From: Fragilaria crotonensis
Lineage: Eukaryota > Bacillariophyta > Fragilariophyceae > Fragilariales > Fragilariaceae
NCBI GenBank assembly: GCA_022925895.1
Contig: JAKSYS010000038.1
Span: 116,161 to 180,160 of the forward strand
Length of the DNA: 64,000 bases
Reading direction: 5' to 3'
Under the pieces are notes generated by a model, which worked only from the letters and a program-made list of their open reading frames with translations, ran no database searches and had not been told where the DNA came from. Below, one piece after another: positions 11,096-21,087 of this stretch (position 1 is the stretch's first letter; each line of letters opens with the position of its first letter). The position numbers and the translations under genes are program-made.

Positions 11096-11662
11096 CTATC
11101 CTCTGATCAACTCCAATTCCGTGTTGACTTGCAAGGCGGTAACGATGAAATTTTCCAACGCTTCCACGAAGGAGTCTCGGGTCAGACCAGACACAGGACA
11201 CGAGTAGCACAGATTCATTTCATCCCCATTCAAACCTAACGTTGAGCCTCGTGTCGCGTGCTTCATATAATTCAACTGCATGCACTTCTCTAGAATTGCT
11301 CCACGATCGTCCTTCCGTCTGAGACCAAAGACCATCGAGTAAAGAAACACAGAGTCGCTTTTGTCAGGAACTTCAATGACAATCATGAATTGATTGCATT
11401 GGAAGTAACATATGCCCTTGTCGCAGAGAGACAGCTCCTTGTTCACTTGTTGACCCACGTATTTGAGAACCGAATTCATGATTTTACGGTTCTTAATCGC
11501 ACAGGAACGCGGAGATTTTCGGGCTCGCTTTTGGCTCAGCTCCTGACTCGTCGTTTGTATTACTGGCCCTGGTGGAGCCATTTGCGTTAACAATTCTTGC
11601 GACGAGCTGCTTAATGTGTAAGCATAGTCATGAGCTTGTTGTTGGGGGCGAAAGACATTCAT
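11096..11662 (-). CDS. CesT/Tir type III secretion chaperone-like protein of eukaryotic type
   Basis: The last 125 residues match the alpha/beta pattern of the CesT chaperone fold: a helix (NSVLKYVGQQVNKELSL), strands CYFQCNQFMIVIEVPD and VFLYSMVFGLRR, the helix-turn ILEKCMQLNYMKHATRGSTL, strand LNGDEMNLCYSCPV, and a final long helix beginning TRDSFVEALENFIV. In bacteria such proteins dimerise and hold effectors for secretion; homologues occur in diatom and other stramenopile genomes with no known role. The first 60 residues are low-complexity and polar (Gln/Ser/Pro) without a signal peptide, so a cytosolic or nuclear protein is likely. Single exon with ATG at 11662. No secretion-system neighbour exists, so any chaperone role is inference from the fold. 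Confidence 0.6.
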   Translation of the reverse strand: MNVFRPQQQAHDYAYTLSSSSQELLTQMAPPGPVIQTTSQELSQKRARKSPRSCAIKNRKIMNSVLKYVGQQVNKELSLCDKGICYFQCNQFMIVIEVPDKSDSVFLYSMVFGLRRKDDRGAILEKCMQLNYMKHATRGSTLGLNGDEMNLCYSCPVSGLTRDSFVEALENFIVTALQVNTELELIRG

Positions 11663-13062
11663 TCCTGCCGTTAGACCTCAAGTTCGAAAATCTCCACGTT
11701 ATATGTTTGTGGTTGTTTTGTGAAAACACAACTCCTGAGACCTACATATTACACATACAACATATCCACGTACAATGTACGGTACATGTAGTAGGTTGCG
11801 GTAGGATTACGCCATGTACTTTGGAGTTGGAAGACGCGGTAATTTCCGCTAACGCACCTCTGCTTAGTAGTGATAGCATGTGAAAGCTACGAGACGAAAG
11901 CTATGTTTAGAGAGAATCACCGCACCTTGCTGAGCACAGAAGTAATAGCTGGTTTTGTAGTACTTTGTACGGAGTGTGTTACACCATTGAAAATCGCGAA
12001 ATGATGTCGTGACTCGTGACGATCCGAATTCATGTGCAGGAAGCGTCACGAACAAGACCGGATTCTCCGCGAAGTTGACTCACAAATCGGCATTCCAGAA
12101 CGTTCTGCATACGACAGCGAACAGCGACTGCACAAGTGCACAAGTACATATGTACTCCGAGTGCACTTCGACGAATCACGAATCACGAAGCACCCTGCAC
12201 GACTGGTGCCTCGGACTCCTCCGTCGTACTAGCCAGTACTGGTGTAGGTCTACCTGGTATGGTACATTGTACCATACGCCTCCGTACAAATGTACTGTAC
12301 GCCCCCACAACAAATTACGACTACCTGGTGCCAGTACCTGGAACCCTACCGGTAGTTGGTACAGTAGCGTACTCGTAGGTCATGAGCAGAAATTTTGTTT
12401 ACTTTGAGTACTGGCCAGTACTGGACTATGATAAAGCCACGGTACTATCGCTACATCCCTATGCAGTACTACAGTACCGGTAGTCGCGCGAGTGTCAGTC
12501 AGACAGGTGTCAGCCAAAACAACCCAACAAATCAGTTCTCAGAGCCACTCTGACACATCACCACATAGTAAAAAAACCGAAATTGAACACAACATGCATA
12601 CTTGTACCGGTTGTACGAATAGCTTATTTTATTCTTCCATATACCAGCCGTAGGTGTTGTTGTGTTGTTAACACTTATTATACCGTACCACTACGAGCAT
12701 ACTGGAGTACTGAGAGTACATGTCTGTTCAGTGTGGAGTACAAGTAATAAGGCAACGTCAATTGCTCGGTCCTTCGAAATACTGTATGATCTACTAGTTG
12801 TAGAGTACGTTCATACAGTAGCATTGTACCCATACTCCACTGGAGCACGGGAGGTGTCCAGATCTGCAATTCAACGGACGCTATTAATTGCTCCTACGTA
12901 ACTGTAGATGTAAGCAAGATACCTCCGTTGCCAGCATCTCTGGTACCGGTAGTTGTTGTCCCTGCCACCATTGTGACTTCAACATTCAACGGCTCTACGA
13001 CTGCCATTCCACCAAAGGCCTTTGGAACTAATCGATCCAAGCATCTCATCTAAGAAGTTATC
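11663..13062. other. Intergenic region rich in GTAC palindromes
   Basis: A 1.4-kb divergent interval between the CesT-like gene (-) and the EHD gene (+). It contains dense short palindromes: a perfect one at 12257-12277 (10-bp arms, 1-nt centre), ACTGGCCAGTACTGG near 12410, AGTACCGGTAGT near 12472, and GGTACCGGTAG near 12941. The short ORFs read through these motifs and have no family resemblance. No RNA gene was recognised. Confidence 0.5.
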
Positions 13063-15085
13063 ATGGCAGACCAAAGTTGGATGAATGCTCCTGAAGTAAG
13101 CAAGAGAAATGTTTCGATGGACGCTGGTTCTATTCCCGGTGACAGTGCTGACCGAACAGCCTTGATATCCGCCAAGCTCAAGGCGATCTACCGCAAGGCA
13201 GTTTTGCCGGTCGAAAAGCGTTACCGTTACGACTATTTCTTCGAAAGTCCGCTTCTGACTGATGTGGAGTTTGATGGTGAGTTAGTGAAGTGGGTACTTG
13301 TCGTATTTCGATCATTATGTTTTTGTTGTTTCTGACCGGAATCGTGTCCAATACTCTAAACTCTCCACACAGCTAAACCGCAGGTGCTTCTCGTGGGGCA
13401 ATACAGTGTCGGAAAGACTAGTTTTATTCGCTATCTCCTTGGACAAGACTTCCCCGGCCAAAGAATTGGACCCGAGCCCACCACAGATCGATTCACTGGT
13501 AGGTCTAGATTGGCGACAATTGCCCTTTTCTTGACATCACATGATGATTCGATTTTTCTCACCACCACACACATGCAGTGCTGATCAATGGGCCCGAGGA
13601 ACGCACCATTCCTGGAAACGCCCTTTCAGTACACCCAGATTTGCCCTTTCGCGGTCTTGAACGTTTTGGTGTTTCCTTCCTGAGTCGATTCGAGGGTTCC
13701 CAGCTGCCTTCCAGCGTCTTGCGCTCCATCACTCTCATTGACACACCTGGTATCTTATCGGGAGAAAAACAGCGAACTAATCGTGGCTATGACTTCACCA
13801 AGGTGGTGGCATGGTTCGCCGAGCGAGCCGATTTGATTATCTTGCTCTTCGACGCTCACAAACTTGATATTTCGGATGAGCTTAAGGGGGCGATTGATGT
13901 TCTCAAGGGGCACGAAGACAAGATCCGATGCATTTTGAACAAGGCAGATCAGATTGATCGCCAACAGCTCATGAGAGGTAAGTTGTGCATCATGACTCGA
14001 GAACCATGCTCTTGGTTCGGCCAATCACTGACATCGTTTTCTTTAAGTCTACGGCGCCCTCTTGTGGTCGCTCGGCAAGACAATGACATCTCCAGAGGTC
14101 GCTCGTGTCTACGTCGGCTCGTTCTGGCAGCAACCTCTTCAGAATATGGATAATGCAGCACTCTTCGAGGATGAAGAAAGAGACCTTATGAAGGACCTAG
14201 CGATCTTGCCTCGCCAATCGGCTGTCCGCAAGATCAACGAGTTAGTGAAGCGCATCCGCAAGGTCAAGACGCTTGCGTATATCATTGGACACCTCAAGGC
14301 ACAAATGCCATCTCTCATGGGTAAGGAAAAGAAACAGCAGAAACTCATTAGTGATCTCCCAGGCGTGTTCCGCGTCATTTTGAAGAAATACAATTTGGCT
14401 CCGGGAGACTTTCCCGATATCAAAATGTTTTCGGAAAAGCTGAAGGAGGTCAAATTCTCCGAGTTCTCGACGCTCTCTGCCAAACAAATAGAGGAATTGG
14501 ATGGTGTCTTGAACAATGAAATCCCTCAGCTTATGGAGTTGTTGCCCAGTGAAAAGGATTCGCCGGCGACTCTCAAAGCCAAGCTTGCTGCCAGCTCGAT
14601 TTCAGGAAGCAACGCAAACGTTCCTCTACCGACCCGAAATGACAAATTTGGCAAGAAAGCAGACAACGCCTCAAATCCATTCGGTTTTGACGAGGCCGAC
14701 ACTGATAACTATTGGTAAGTTGTTTGGACTGGGAAATACGTCGGAGTCACAAAACAAGAAACTAACTCACGTTGTTGTTCGACGCAGGGCGCTGCAAGAT
14801 TCTGCTGATCGCTTGTTGAGCACCTTTGAATCGTTGGGTCCTAAGGGAGGCTTCCTTGACACGGCTACGGCGCGTGAGGTGCTGGTCAAAACGGGTCTTG
14901 GGAAAGACCAGCTTCGTCAAATTTGGAACTTGAGTGATATTGATCGAGATGGATACTTTGATCATGAGGAGTACGTTGTGGCCATGTTTCTAGTGGATGC
15001 CGTGATTCAAAAAGGGAGACCCGTTCCAAGTGAGTTGCCCCCGTCGGTTATTCCTCCAAGCAAACGAGCCTTGCTGCAGACGTAG
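13063..15085 (+). CDS. EHD-family dynamin-like membrane-remodelling ATPase (five exons)
   Basis: EHD proteins tubulate endosomal and plasma membranes and act in endocytic recycling and, in many protists, cilia-related traffic. Exons are 13063-13276, 13373-13498, 13579-13977, 14048-14714 and 14788-15085. All have GT donors and AG acceptors with matching phases, and introns of 70-96 nt. The translation gives the P-loop [15 protein letters not shown], the switch region [29 protein letters not shown], the helical domain ([19 protein letters not shown]) and a Lys-rich tip (about KGKEKKQQK). At the C-terminus is one EH domain whose EF-hand loop is [12 protein letters not shown]. An NPF motif (SNPFGF) sits just before the EH domain, as in animal EHDs, where it engages the neighbouring subunit. 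ATG 13063 is the first in frame. The reading frame is undamaged. Confidence 0.93.
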
Positions 15086-15320
15086 GCGTTGTTGAAATGT
15101 CCCTCCATCACGATTTAGCGCCGAGTAAATTCACAATAGTAAAAGAATGGTTCATGAACAATTACATTTATAACTAATCAAGCGTCCGGGATTCCACAGC
15201 AGAATCGAACATAGATGTAGTAACCACGGAGTCCCCTCTTGACTGGCATTGGGGGTGTGGCACAATAATCACAGAAAAATACGCATGTAGCGGATTTCAC
15301 AGAAGGCCTGGTGATTAATT

Positions 15321-15889
15321 TCATCTTCTTTCTTGAAATATGGTTTGTAACAATTGGTACGACGCACCATCCATGTAGGGCGAATCACGATGACGAACAC
15401 GAGGAACAGTTATAAGTTTCGACCTCAATATCTGATGTTGCGAGCTCACAAAGGCTGGCAATCCACTCGTAGGAACGTTATCCTTCTGGGAATCTGAAGT
15501 CGCAACCTTTACGAAAGATGAGGATGCCCCATTCGAGGTTGCTACTGATCGTCGCAACGAGATATTGGACAACATACTGGAATGGCCATCGTCATCGTCA
15601 TCATCTTGGTCGTCATCTGATTCGTCGAACTTTGAATTAGGAGGCTGATGAATGTCTCCTCCACTTATCATCATGGCGGAATGAGGAATTCGCCATCGCA
15701 TATTAGTGCGCTGCACAACATGGGTGCCGAAGGCGGTGGCGGGGTCATGGGTGGCGGAACGTCATCATCCAGATCCAGTGACACATTTTGAGTGAATGTA
15801 TACTGGGACGAAGGATCATTATTGTAGTTGTGGGATGCCTGTGTCGCCACGGCAAGGGTGGTTAGCGCCAACAAACGTTTCGACAACAT
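15321..15889 (-). CDS. Hypothetical protein with signal peptide and Asp-rich tail (frame shift likely)
   Basis: No family was recognised. From ATG 15889 the product starts with a good signal peptide (MLSKRLLALTTLAVATQAS), then NYNNDPSSQYTF, a short Asp run and a Pro-rich stretch, and stops at 15671. A second minus-strand frame, overlapping from about 15716, continues with a polar sequence containing DESDDDQDDDDDD, Ser-rich patches and a stop at 15321. The two halves have similar composition and overlap without a gap, so one gene with a small indel near 15690-15710 (as seen in other genes here) is plausible. Two independent short ORFs, or chance ORFs, remain possible. If secreted, the acidic tail could bind cations or silica-associated polyamines, which is speculation. 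Confidence 0.4.
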
Positions 15890-16403
15890 GCTCAATTCAG
15901 CATTCAAAGCCGCGACGGGGAATCTTCGGGTGATGGTAACGTGGTGAGCACTTCGTCTAAGCAAGGAGCCAATTCACTGCAAGTCTTGTGTTGCGTTATA
16001 CTATACTCGAGTACACCGATACGGAGAGCGGGATATGTGTCATGTGTGTGTATGATATATATATGTTGTTGTTGAGGTTGAATAGCGTGTGTTGCCAGTA
16101 GCCAATGATACTGACGAGTTACACTGGTCGATGAATGGTTGACGTACGTGTTGATCACGTCCGTCGCCCGCTTAAGTTGGTTCCAATGTCTGAAAAGTTG
16201 TCAAGTTGGTTTCCTTCAAAACAGACCATTCAGTCAAGGCTGTGACAAAACCGAATTCAGAACACGGAAGATTCGCACACATCTACTAGATGCAAGTAAT
16301 ATATAATGTATGATACAGCCTGAGAGTAAATTCCGATGATGTCATTCACACAACTTCATCGTTATATTTCTGTTTGGTCCCACTTGCAGTGAATTTAATC
16401 ACC
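15890..16403. other. Intergenic region, divergent promoter interval
   Basis: About 510 bp between the small secreted-type gene (-) and the purine nucleoside phosphorylase gene (+). It contains an alternating GTGTGTGTATGATATATATATG stretch (in two parts, near 16042-16066). CCACTTGCAG at 16379-16388 could be an intron acceptor for an upstream untranslated exon of the phosphorylase gene. No additional gene was seen. Confidence 0.4.
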
Positions 16404-17416
16404 ATGCTCGTCATGGATCCTTCCTTCGTTCCTTATCGAGCTGCTGCCTCTTATCTGCATAATCGCCTCCGTGTTGCGGGGCTTCCGTTGCCTCAAGTTG
16501 GAATTATTTGTGGGTCGGGACTCTCAATTGTCCCAAGCCCTCGAGGGCTGACGATGAGTGTCGACTACGGTCCATTCCAGGCTTTCCGAATAAATGTACA
16601 GTCGCTGGTCACAAGGGCGAATTAGTTTTTGGACTGTTGAGTGGCGTGCCAACTATTTGCTTTCGGGGGCGCTTTCATTCCTATGAAGGTCACGATATGA
16701 AAACTGTGGTCTTGCCAGTCTACGTCATGCGATGTCTATCCGTAAGAATTCTTATCGTCACGAACGCCGCGGGTGGATTAAATCCGGAATACAACGTTGG
16801 TGATGTTTGCTGTGTAGATGATCATTTGGCGATACCTCAGTTGGCAGGAAAGAATCCTCTCATCGGCCCGAATGACGATGAATTGGGTCCGCGATTCCCC
16901 GCCACCAGCAATGCGTATTTTGAACCCTTACGCCTCGCGGCCGGACAAGCCAGTAAGGAGCTGGGATTCGATTTTGTTCGCCCTGAAGGATCGTGCTATT
17001 GCTTTGTCTCTGGACCCATGTACGAGAGTCGAGCCGAATGTCGTTTCTTAAGATCGCTCGGGGGAGACATGGTGGGCATGAGTACTATCCCAGAAGTCGT
17101 GGCGGCGCATCATTGCGATATGAAAGTTTTGTGTTTGTCACTCATTACAAACAAGGTTATCATGGAAGGACACGAAGGGCCCGTCGCGAGTCATCAAGAA
17201 GTCTTGGAAGCGGTCGAGAAGCGTTCCACGCAGATGCAAGCTTTGGTAAAGCAGATTGTGCTGGTGGTGAAAAGGGAGATACTCGTGGAGTTACCAGATC
17301 TCTTGACAGTGGACTTGAGTGTTCCTGTTCACCGTTATTCAGTTTCGTCGTCGTGGTTACCTTTGGGTGCTGTGGTTGCCGTGAGCAATGATAGCCACCA
17401 TGGTCGCAAAAAGTGA
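16404..17416 (+). CDS. Purine nucleoside phosphorylase, trimeric PNP/MTAP type (frame breaks near N-terminus)
   Basis: PNP cleaves purine (deoxy)ribonucleosides with phosphate in purine salvage. Family motifs seen: VGIICGSGLS (phosphate loop), GFPNKCTVAGHKGELVFG, GRFHSYEGHDM, VTNAAGGLN, the base/ribose site SGPMYESRAECRFLR, VGMSTIPEVVAAHHC and LITNKV with the base-binding Asn. The frame from ATG 16404 (context CACCATG, following an in-frame non-ATG extension) runs to a stop at 16625; the rest is in the frame ending at 17416. Between GSGLS and SIPGFP three small losses explain the shifts: a CT unit near 16521, a G in GGG at 16545-16547 and a G at 16569-16570. Restored length (about 335) is a little over the usual 290; the extra residues are a Ser/Val-rich C-terminal tail. 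Confidence 0.85.
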
Positions 17417-17506
17417 TCCTGCTAAAATTGAATATAATACAAACTTTGAAACAACTGTCGTCTGTTGCTTCTTCATGAGGCGCAACGTCGGAATACTGCT
17501 ATACCA

Positions 17507-20231
17507 CTATACCTGGACCTCCTGCTTTTTGCTGCCAGGGTCTTTCACCAGATCATTGTCAGTCTCATTGGAAAGCAGGAAACGTTCCTGAAACAGAGCC
17601 TCAATCTGATCCTTAAGTTCCGCTCGCAGAACATTTTGGGACCGTTCTAGATACTGCTTGACGATTAGCGACGTCCCAACCGTATCAAAATGTAATGCCA
17701 TATTGCCATTCTTGATGAGAAAGCCTACATCATCCATATTCCGAATGGCGATATGCAGCCACTCCTCGTCGGACGCAAAGGCGATTACCTTCCGAAGCGA
17801 CACACCACACACAATCGTCCCGCGATTGATATCGCGACGAGCACCCATTGGTTGTACGACGAAAATGTCGGTGGGGTCCAGTACCAAGACAAGCTGAGAT
17901 GTGGATCTTAGAATCAATTCCGAAGCCGATCCAATCTTTCCCGGAGATTTCTGAGGAGGAGCACGATTCTTGATGACAGAGTGGAAATTGAAGGTCATGC
18001 GACCTCGCAAGTCCAAATCAGTTCCAGTGACTGGTTTCTCATGCAGGTCGCCTATTGTGAGCAACAAATCATCGGCCCACTCAGTGGTTGGAAACGATGG
18101 CGTTCCGTCAGTACTTAACACCGTGATAGATTTGATTACACGACAGGTGGCACGGAATTGCAAAGCCATTTGAATTGCAAAGCGACAATCTTCAACATCA
18201 TTTGATCCAACAGTGCGGAATCTCCGAACGAGAATGGAAGGATTCATCATCAAAGCTTGGAAGCCGAATCTGTTCAAGACGCAGCCATACTGCAATCGGC
18301 TAGCTGGATCTCGCGACAGCTTTGGGTAGCGATTTCGAATGGCCAGCTGTGTAAAGTCGACGAAGAGGTCTGAAACACCGGTCTTCTTCCGCGCTTCTAG
18401 AGCTTGATCACAGAAGCGCCCATGAGCTGTGGCGATGGACTTGAAGAGTGGCGACGAAGGGAAGATTGCTGCAACAGTTGCACCGTGAAGGGCAAATAGC
18501 TGTGAAAATAAGCTGAGAGCAGTTGCGCTCGCTCGTTCGGTAGCCATCGTTGCAACGGCAGACTTGGTTATTTGCTTCCGTAGAATGAACGAAGCGAGAG
18601 CCTCTTCCAAAGGTGATGTTGGATATGTCGTTTTCTCGGAATCCATGGAAGCAGGAAGTAGGCCAAATGATGACAGAAGCTTCCCACCAAGCGCCGGCGA
18701 TAGTAAAGCTCCCTCCACGAGCATGCTGCCTGGAATGAATCTCCATTCCCCTCTTTCTCCAGTCAATATGTTCAAAATCTCTTGCCGGTATGGATTTGCA
18801 ATGTAACTCCCTTCAATGCTTTGAGCGATGGAGTTGAGCTCTCGGGTGAGAGCGTAGTCGAGCTGGATAGCGTTATACTTTGCCATCTTCCAAAGATTTG
18901 TGGAGTTTTTGTGAAAAAGCGCCACCGCTAACATGCGAGTGAAAGGTTGGTAGGATATTGACCACATGTGAACCAGAAACACAACTGCCAGTTGTGCAAG
19001 ACCCTCTGGTTCTGGAATCACATCTATGTCTGAAACTCCCACGGGAATAAACTGGCGACTTTTCTGGGGGACAATGCTCTCCAGCAGCACGGCCACCACA
19101 GATCTCAAGAACGCCTCACAAAAACAAACATTGAAGGCTTGGATGCCAGATCCTAGCAATTGGTTCATGAATTCAATTTGATTCCTGACGTCTGTCAAGT
19201 GTATCAACATAGTGTTGCACCGTATGTGATCTACGACAGGGCCAAGAAGAAGCTTCGCCATTTGACGGTAGCGGTCGATAAGTCGTGTGCAGATAAACGA
19301 CGAAATCATGTGCAATTCATTCTCGGAGTTGTTAATCCAGTTCCGTACTTGTGGATGCGGTATTTTTAGCAGAGTCACCAGCAGGTTTAAGCAAGCTGAT
19401 CTAGACGTAGCGTCGGTCTTGGGACAAGTAGCAACTTCGATTGTTGACGACAAGACAGGAAATGCTAGGTCCGTCTTCAGGAAAGTAAAGATGTCTGCCG
19501 GCGAAGCTGCCACTTGAAGGATTAGACTCTTTAGTAATCCGACGTAAAAGGGGGTCATGATCTCGAGAGCACTATCTGTCCACTGCCTTAGCGGCGTCAT
19601 GCATGTTGTCAACTCATTGACGAAGTTGTTAGAAAGAAGGTAGTACAGCGAAGGACCATCCTGAGCATTCGAAATGAGTACCGATACCACACGCAGTACT
19701 TCGGATTTCACAATAGGACTCCATACTATGGGATGAAGATCAGAGTTGGTGGATGGCTTGGCTTTCGCAATTGCCACCAGCAAGGAGAGCATGCTCTTCT
19801 CGCAAAAGTATTCGAAGACGGGATCCGATCGGAATGAGGTTCCTGGTTTATCGCCGTATGCAACCACTTCTCCTATGCATCGAATCAGCAGGACTAAATG
19901 CTCTTCCATTTTCTGGGCATGAGCCATGGTGGCAACACTTGAGTCGTAGCGCATAGCTTGCGCAGCACCATTGTCATTCCCAGCTGCTGGAGTCGCCGCA
20001 AGCAGCTTGAATGCAGTCACTAACTTCAACGCGTGTACATCGTCGCCCTCGTGCGTTGGGATGGCCGTGTGTCGCCGAAAGGGTGACTGTCCAGGTTGCG
20101 TGTCAGCTCGTTGTCGCCCTAGATTTGCGTTATCAGCAATGTTCACGGCCACAAGCAATTCTGCGTACAGTCCTCTTAGTCGCTCGATTGAATATTGGTC
20201 TGTTTCCCCGTTTTCGAACCCAATCCATCAT
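17507..20231 (-). CDS. CLEC16A/Ema/GOP-1 homologue (FPL domain, endosome and autophagy regulator)
   Basis: CLEC16A-type proteins are cytosolic endolysosomal regulators of mitophagy and vesicle maturation. The FPL-domain core is clear: LLIRCIGEVVAYGDK, FEYFCEKSMLSLLVAI, PSLYYLLSNNFVNEL and, further on, helical repeats with PHPQVRNWI. A long conserved middle follows, then a C-terminal PH-like region (TFNFHSVIKNR, GVSLRKVIAFASDEEW, FDTVGTSLIVKQYLER). The simple ORF starts with TTG at 20158. The family N-terminus, YSIERLRGLYAELL, continues in frame upstream to a TGA at 20228-20230. Paired ATGs at 20229-20231 and 20226-20228 would join this frame if the A run at 20210-20213 has lost two bases, so I place the start at 20231 with reserve. 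No introns seen. About 900 residues, close to the animal length. Confidence 0.8.
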
Positions 20232-20456
20232 TGTCAATGTCATCGTCGATAAATGTTCGTTATTGTCATACACACATCGACTCTGAGTACAAAAAATCCG
20301 ATTATGAGCTTAACGGTACGATCGTACTGGTACTGTTTGTCATTTGCTGTATTTAGACGTCTGTCCTAACGTCCGCGCATATGACTTTCCAGCACCTTAT
20401 TCTAATAAATTTCGTATATATCCTACTATATTATAAATTAATTGTGTGCGTGTGTG

Positions 20457-20656
20457 CGTGCGTGCGTCCGTCTGTTACGGAGTATGACCACTCTGGGGTA
20501 CTGGATCAAATGAATACTGTCTCATACTCGGAGTATGATATATGTCATACATGCATACTGGAGTACTCCGTAAGCGATGTCGGTAAGATTTGCATATACG
20601 TAGTTGCGTCAGTGCGTGCGTCTGTTACGGAGTATGACCACTCTGGGGTACTGCAC
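20457..20656. repeat. Pair of about 35-bp direct repeats
   Basis: The sequence TCTGTTACGGAGTATGACCA and its continuation ACTCTGGGGTACTG occurs at about 20470-20503 and again at about 20620-20653. Each copy is preceded by a GTGCGTGCGT-type stretch. The copies are roughly 150 bp apart and nearly identical, so the duplication is recent or maintained. The interval also contains several GGAGTATG and CATACTCC half-palindromes. No gene is involved. Confidence 0.8.
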
Positions 20657-20757
20657 TACTTGCGTATAGTACTGAACTGTACAAACAGTACACACAACCG
20701 TGCACAACCCATACCGTACACGTATTCCAAAAGTCCGACCAATTGGGAGGTACCCAC

Positions 20758-21079
20758 CAGAGACGGGAATTTCTGAAAATATCAAACCCATGGGTACCCA
20801 CGTAAAGCTACGCTCACGGAAGTACCAGCCCAAACCCACCCAGAACCCATACGATCTACCAAGACCTACCCAAACCCACCCAAACCCAGTAGTTAGTACT
20901 GGAGTAGATGGTTCTACTACTACCGGTAGCAAACATCTACTGTCATTTTTTGCAATGATTTGCCGGCCCACCCAGACCCACCCATGAAATCCTGAGCTCA
21001 CCCAAAACCCACCCTTAACCCAATGGGTTTGGGTGGGCCGTGGGTTTGGGTGGGCTGGGTTTGAAATTCCCCGTCTCTG
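20758..21079. mobile_element. Non-autonomous hAT-type MITE (322 bp)
   Basis: The element begins CAGAGACGGGAATTTC (20758-20773) and ends GAAATTCCCCGTCTCTG (21063-21079). These are inverted terminal repeats differing by one G. The flanks are an 8-bp direct repeat GTACCCAC (20750-20757 and 21080-21087). An 8-bp target duplication with a tip of the form CAGAG is characteristic of the hAT superfamily. The interior is full of CCCAAACCCACCC-type units on the left and GGGTTTGGGTGGG units on the right, probably subterminal transposase-binding repeats. It has no coding capacity. The family assignment follows from tip and duplication length; no autonomous partner is in the window. Confidence 0.85.
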
Positions 21080-21087
21080 GTACCCAC

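Noticed and set aside
20820-21062. CCCAAACCCACCC repeats as an interstitial telomere
   Set aside because: They lie entirely inside a hAT MITE with matching tips and an 8-bp duplication, and are arranged as inverted subterminal blocks.
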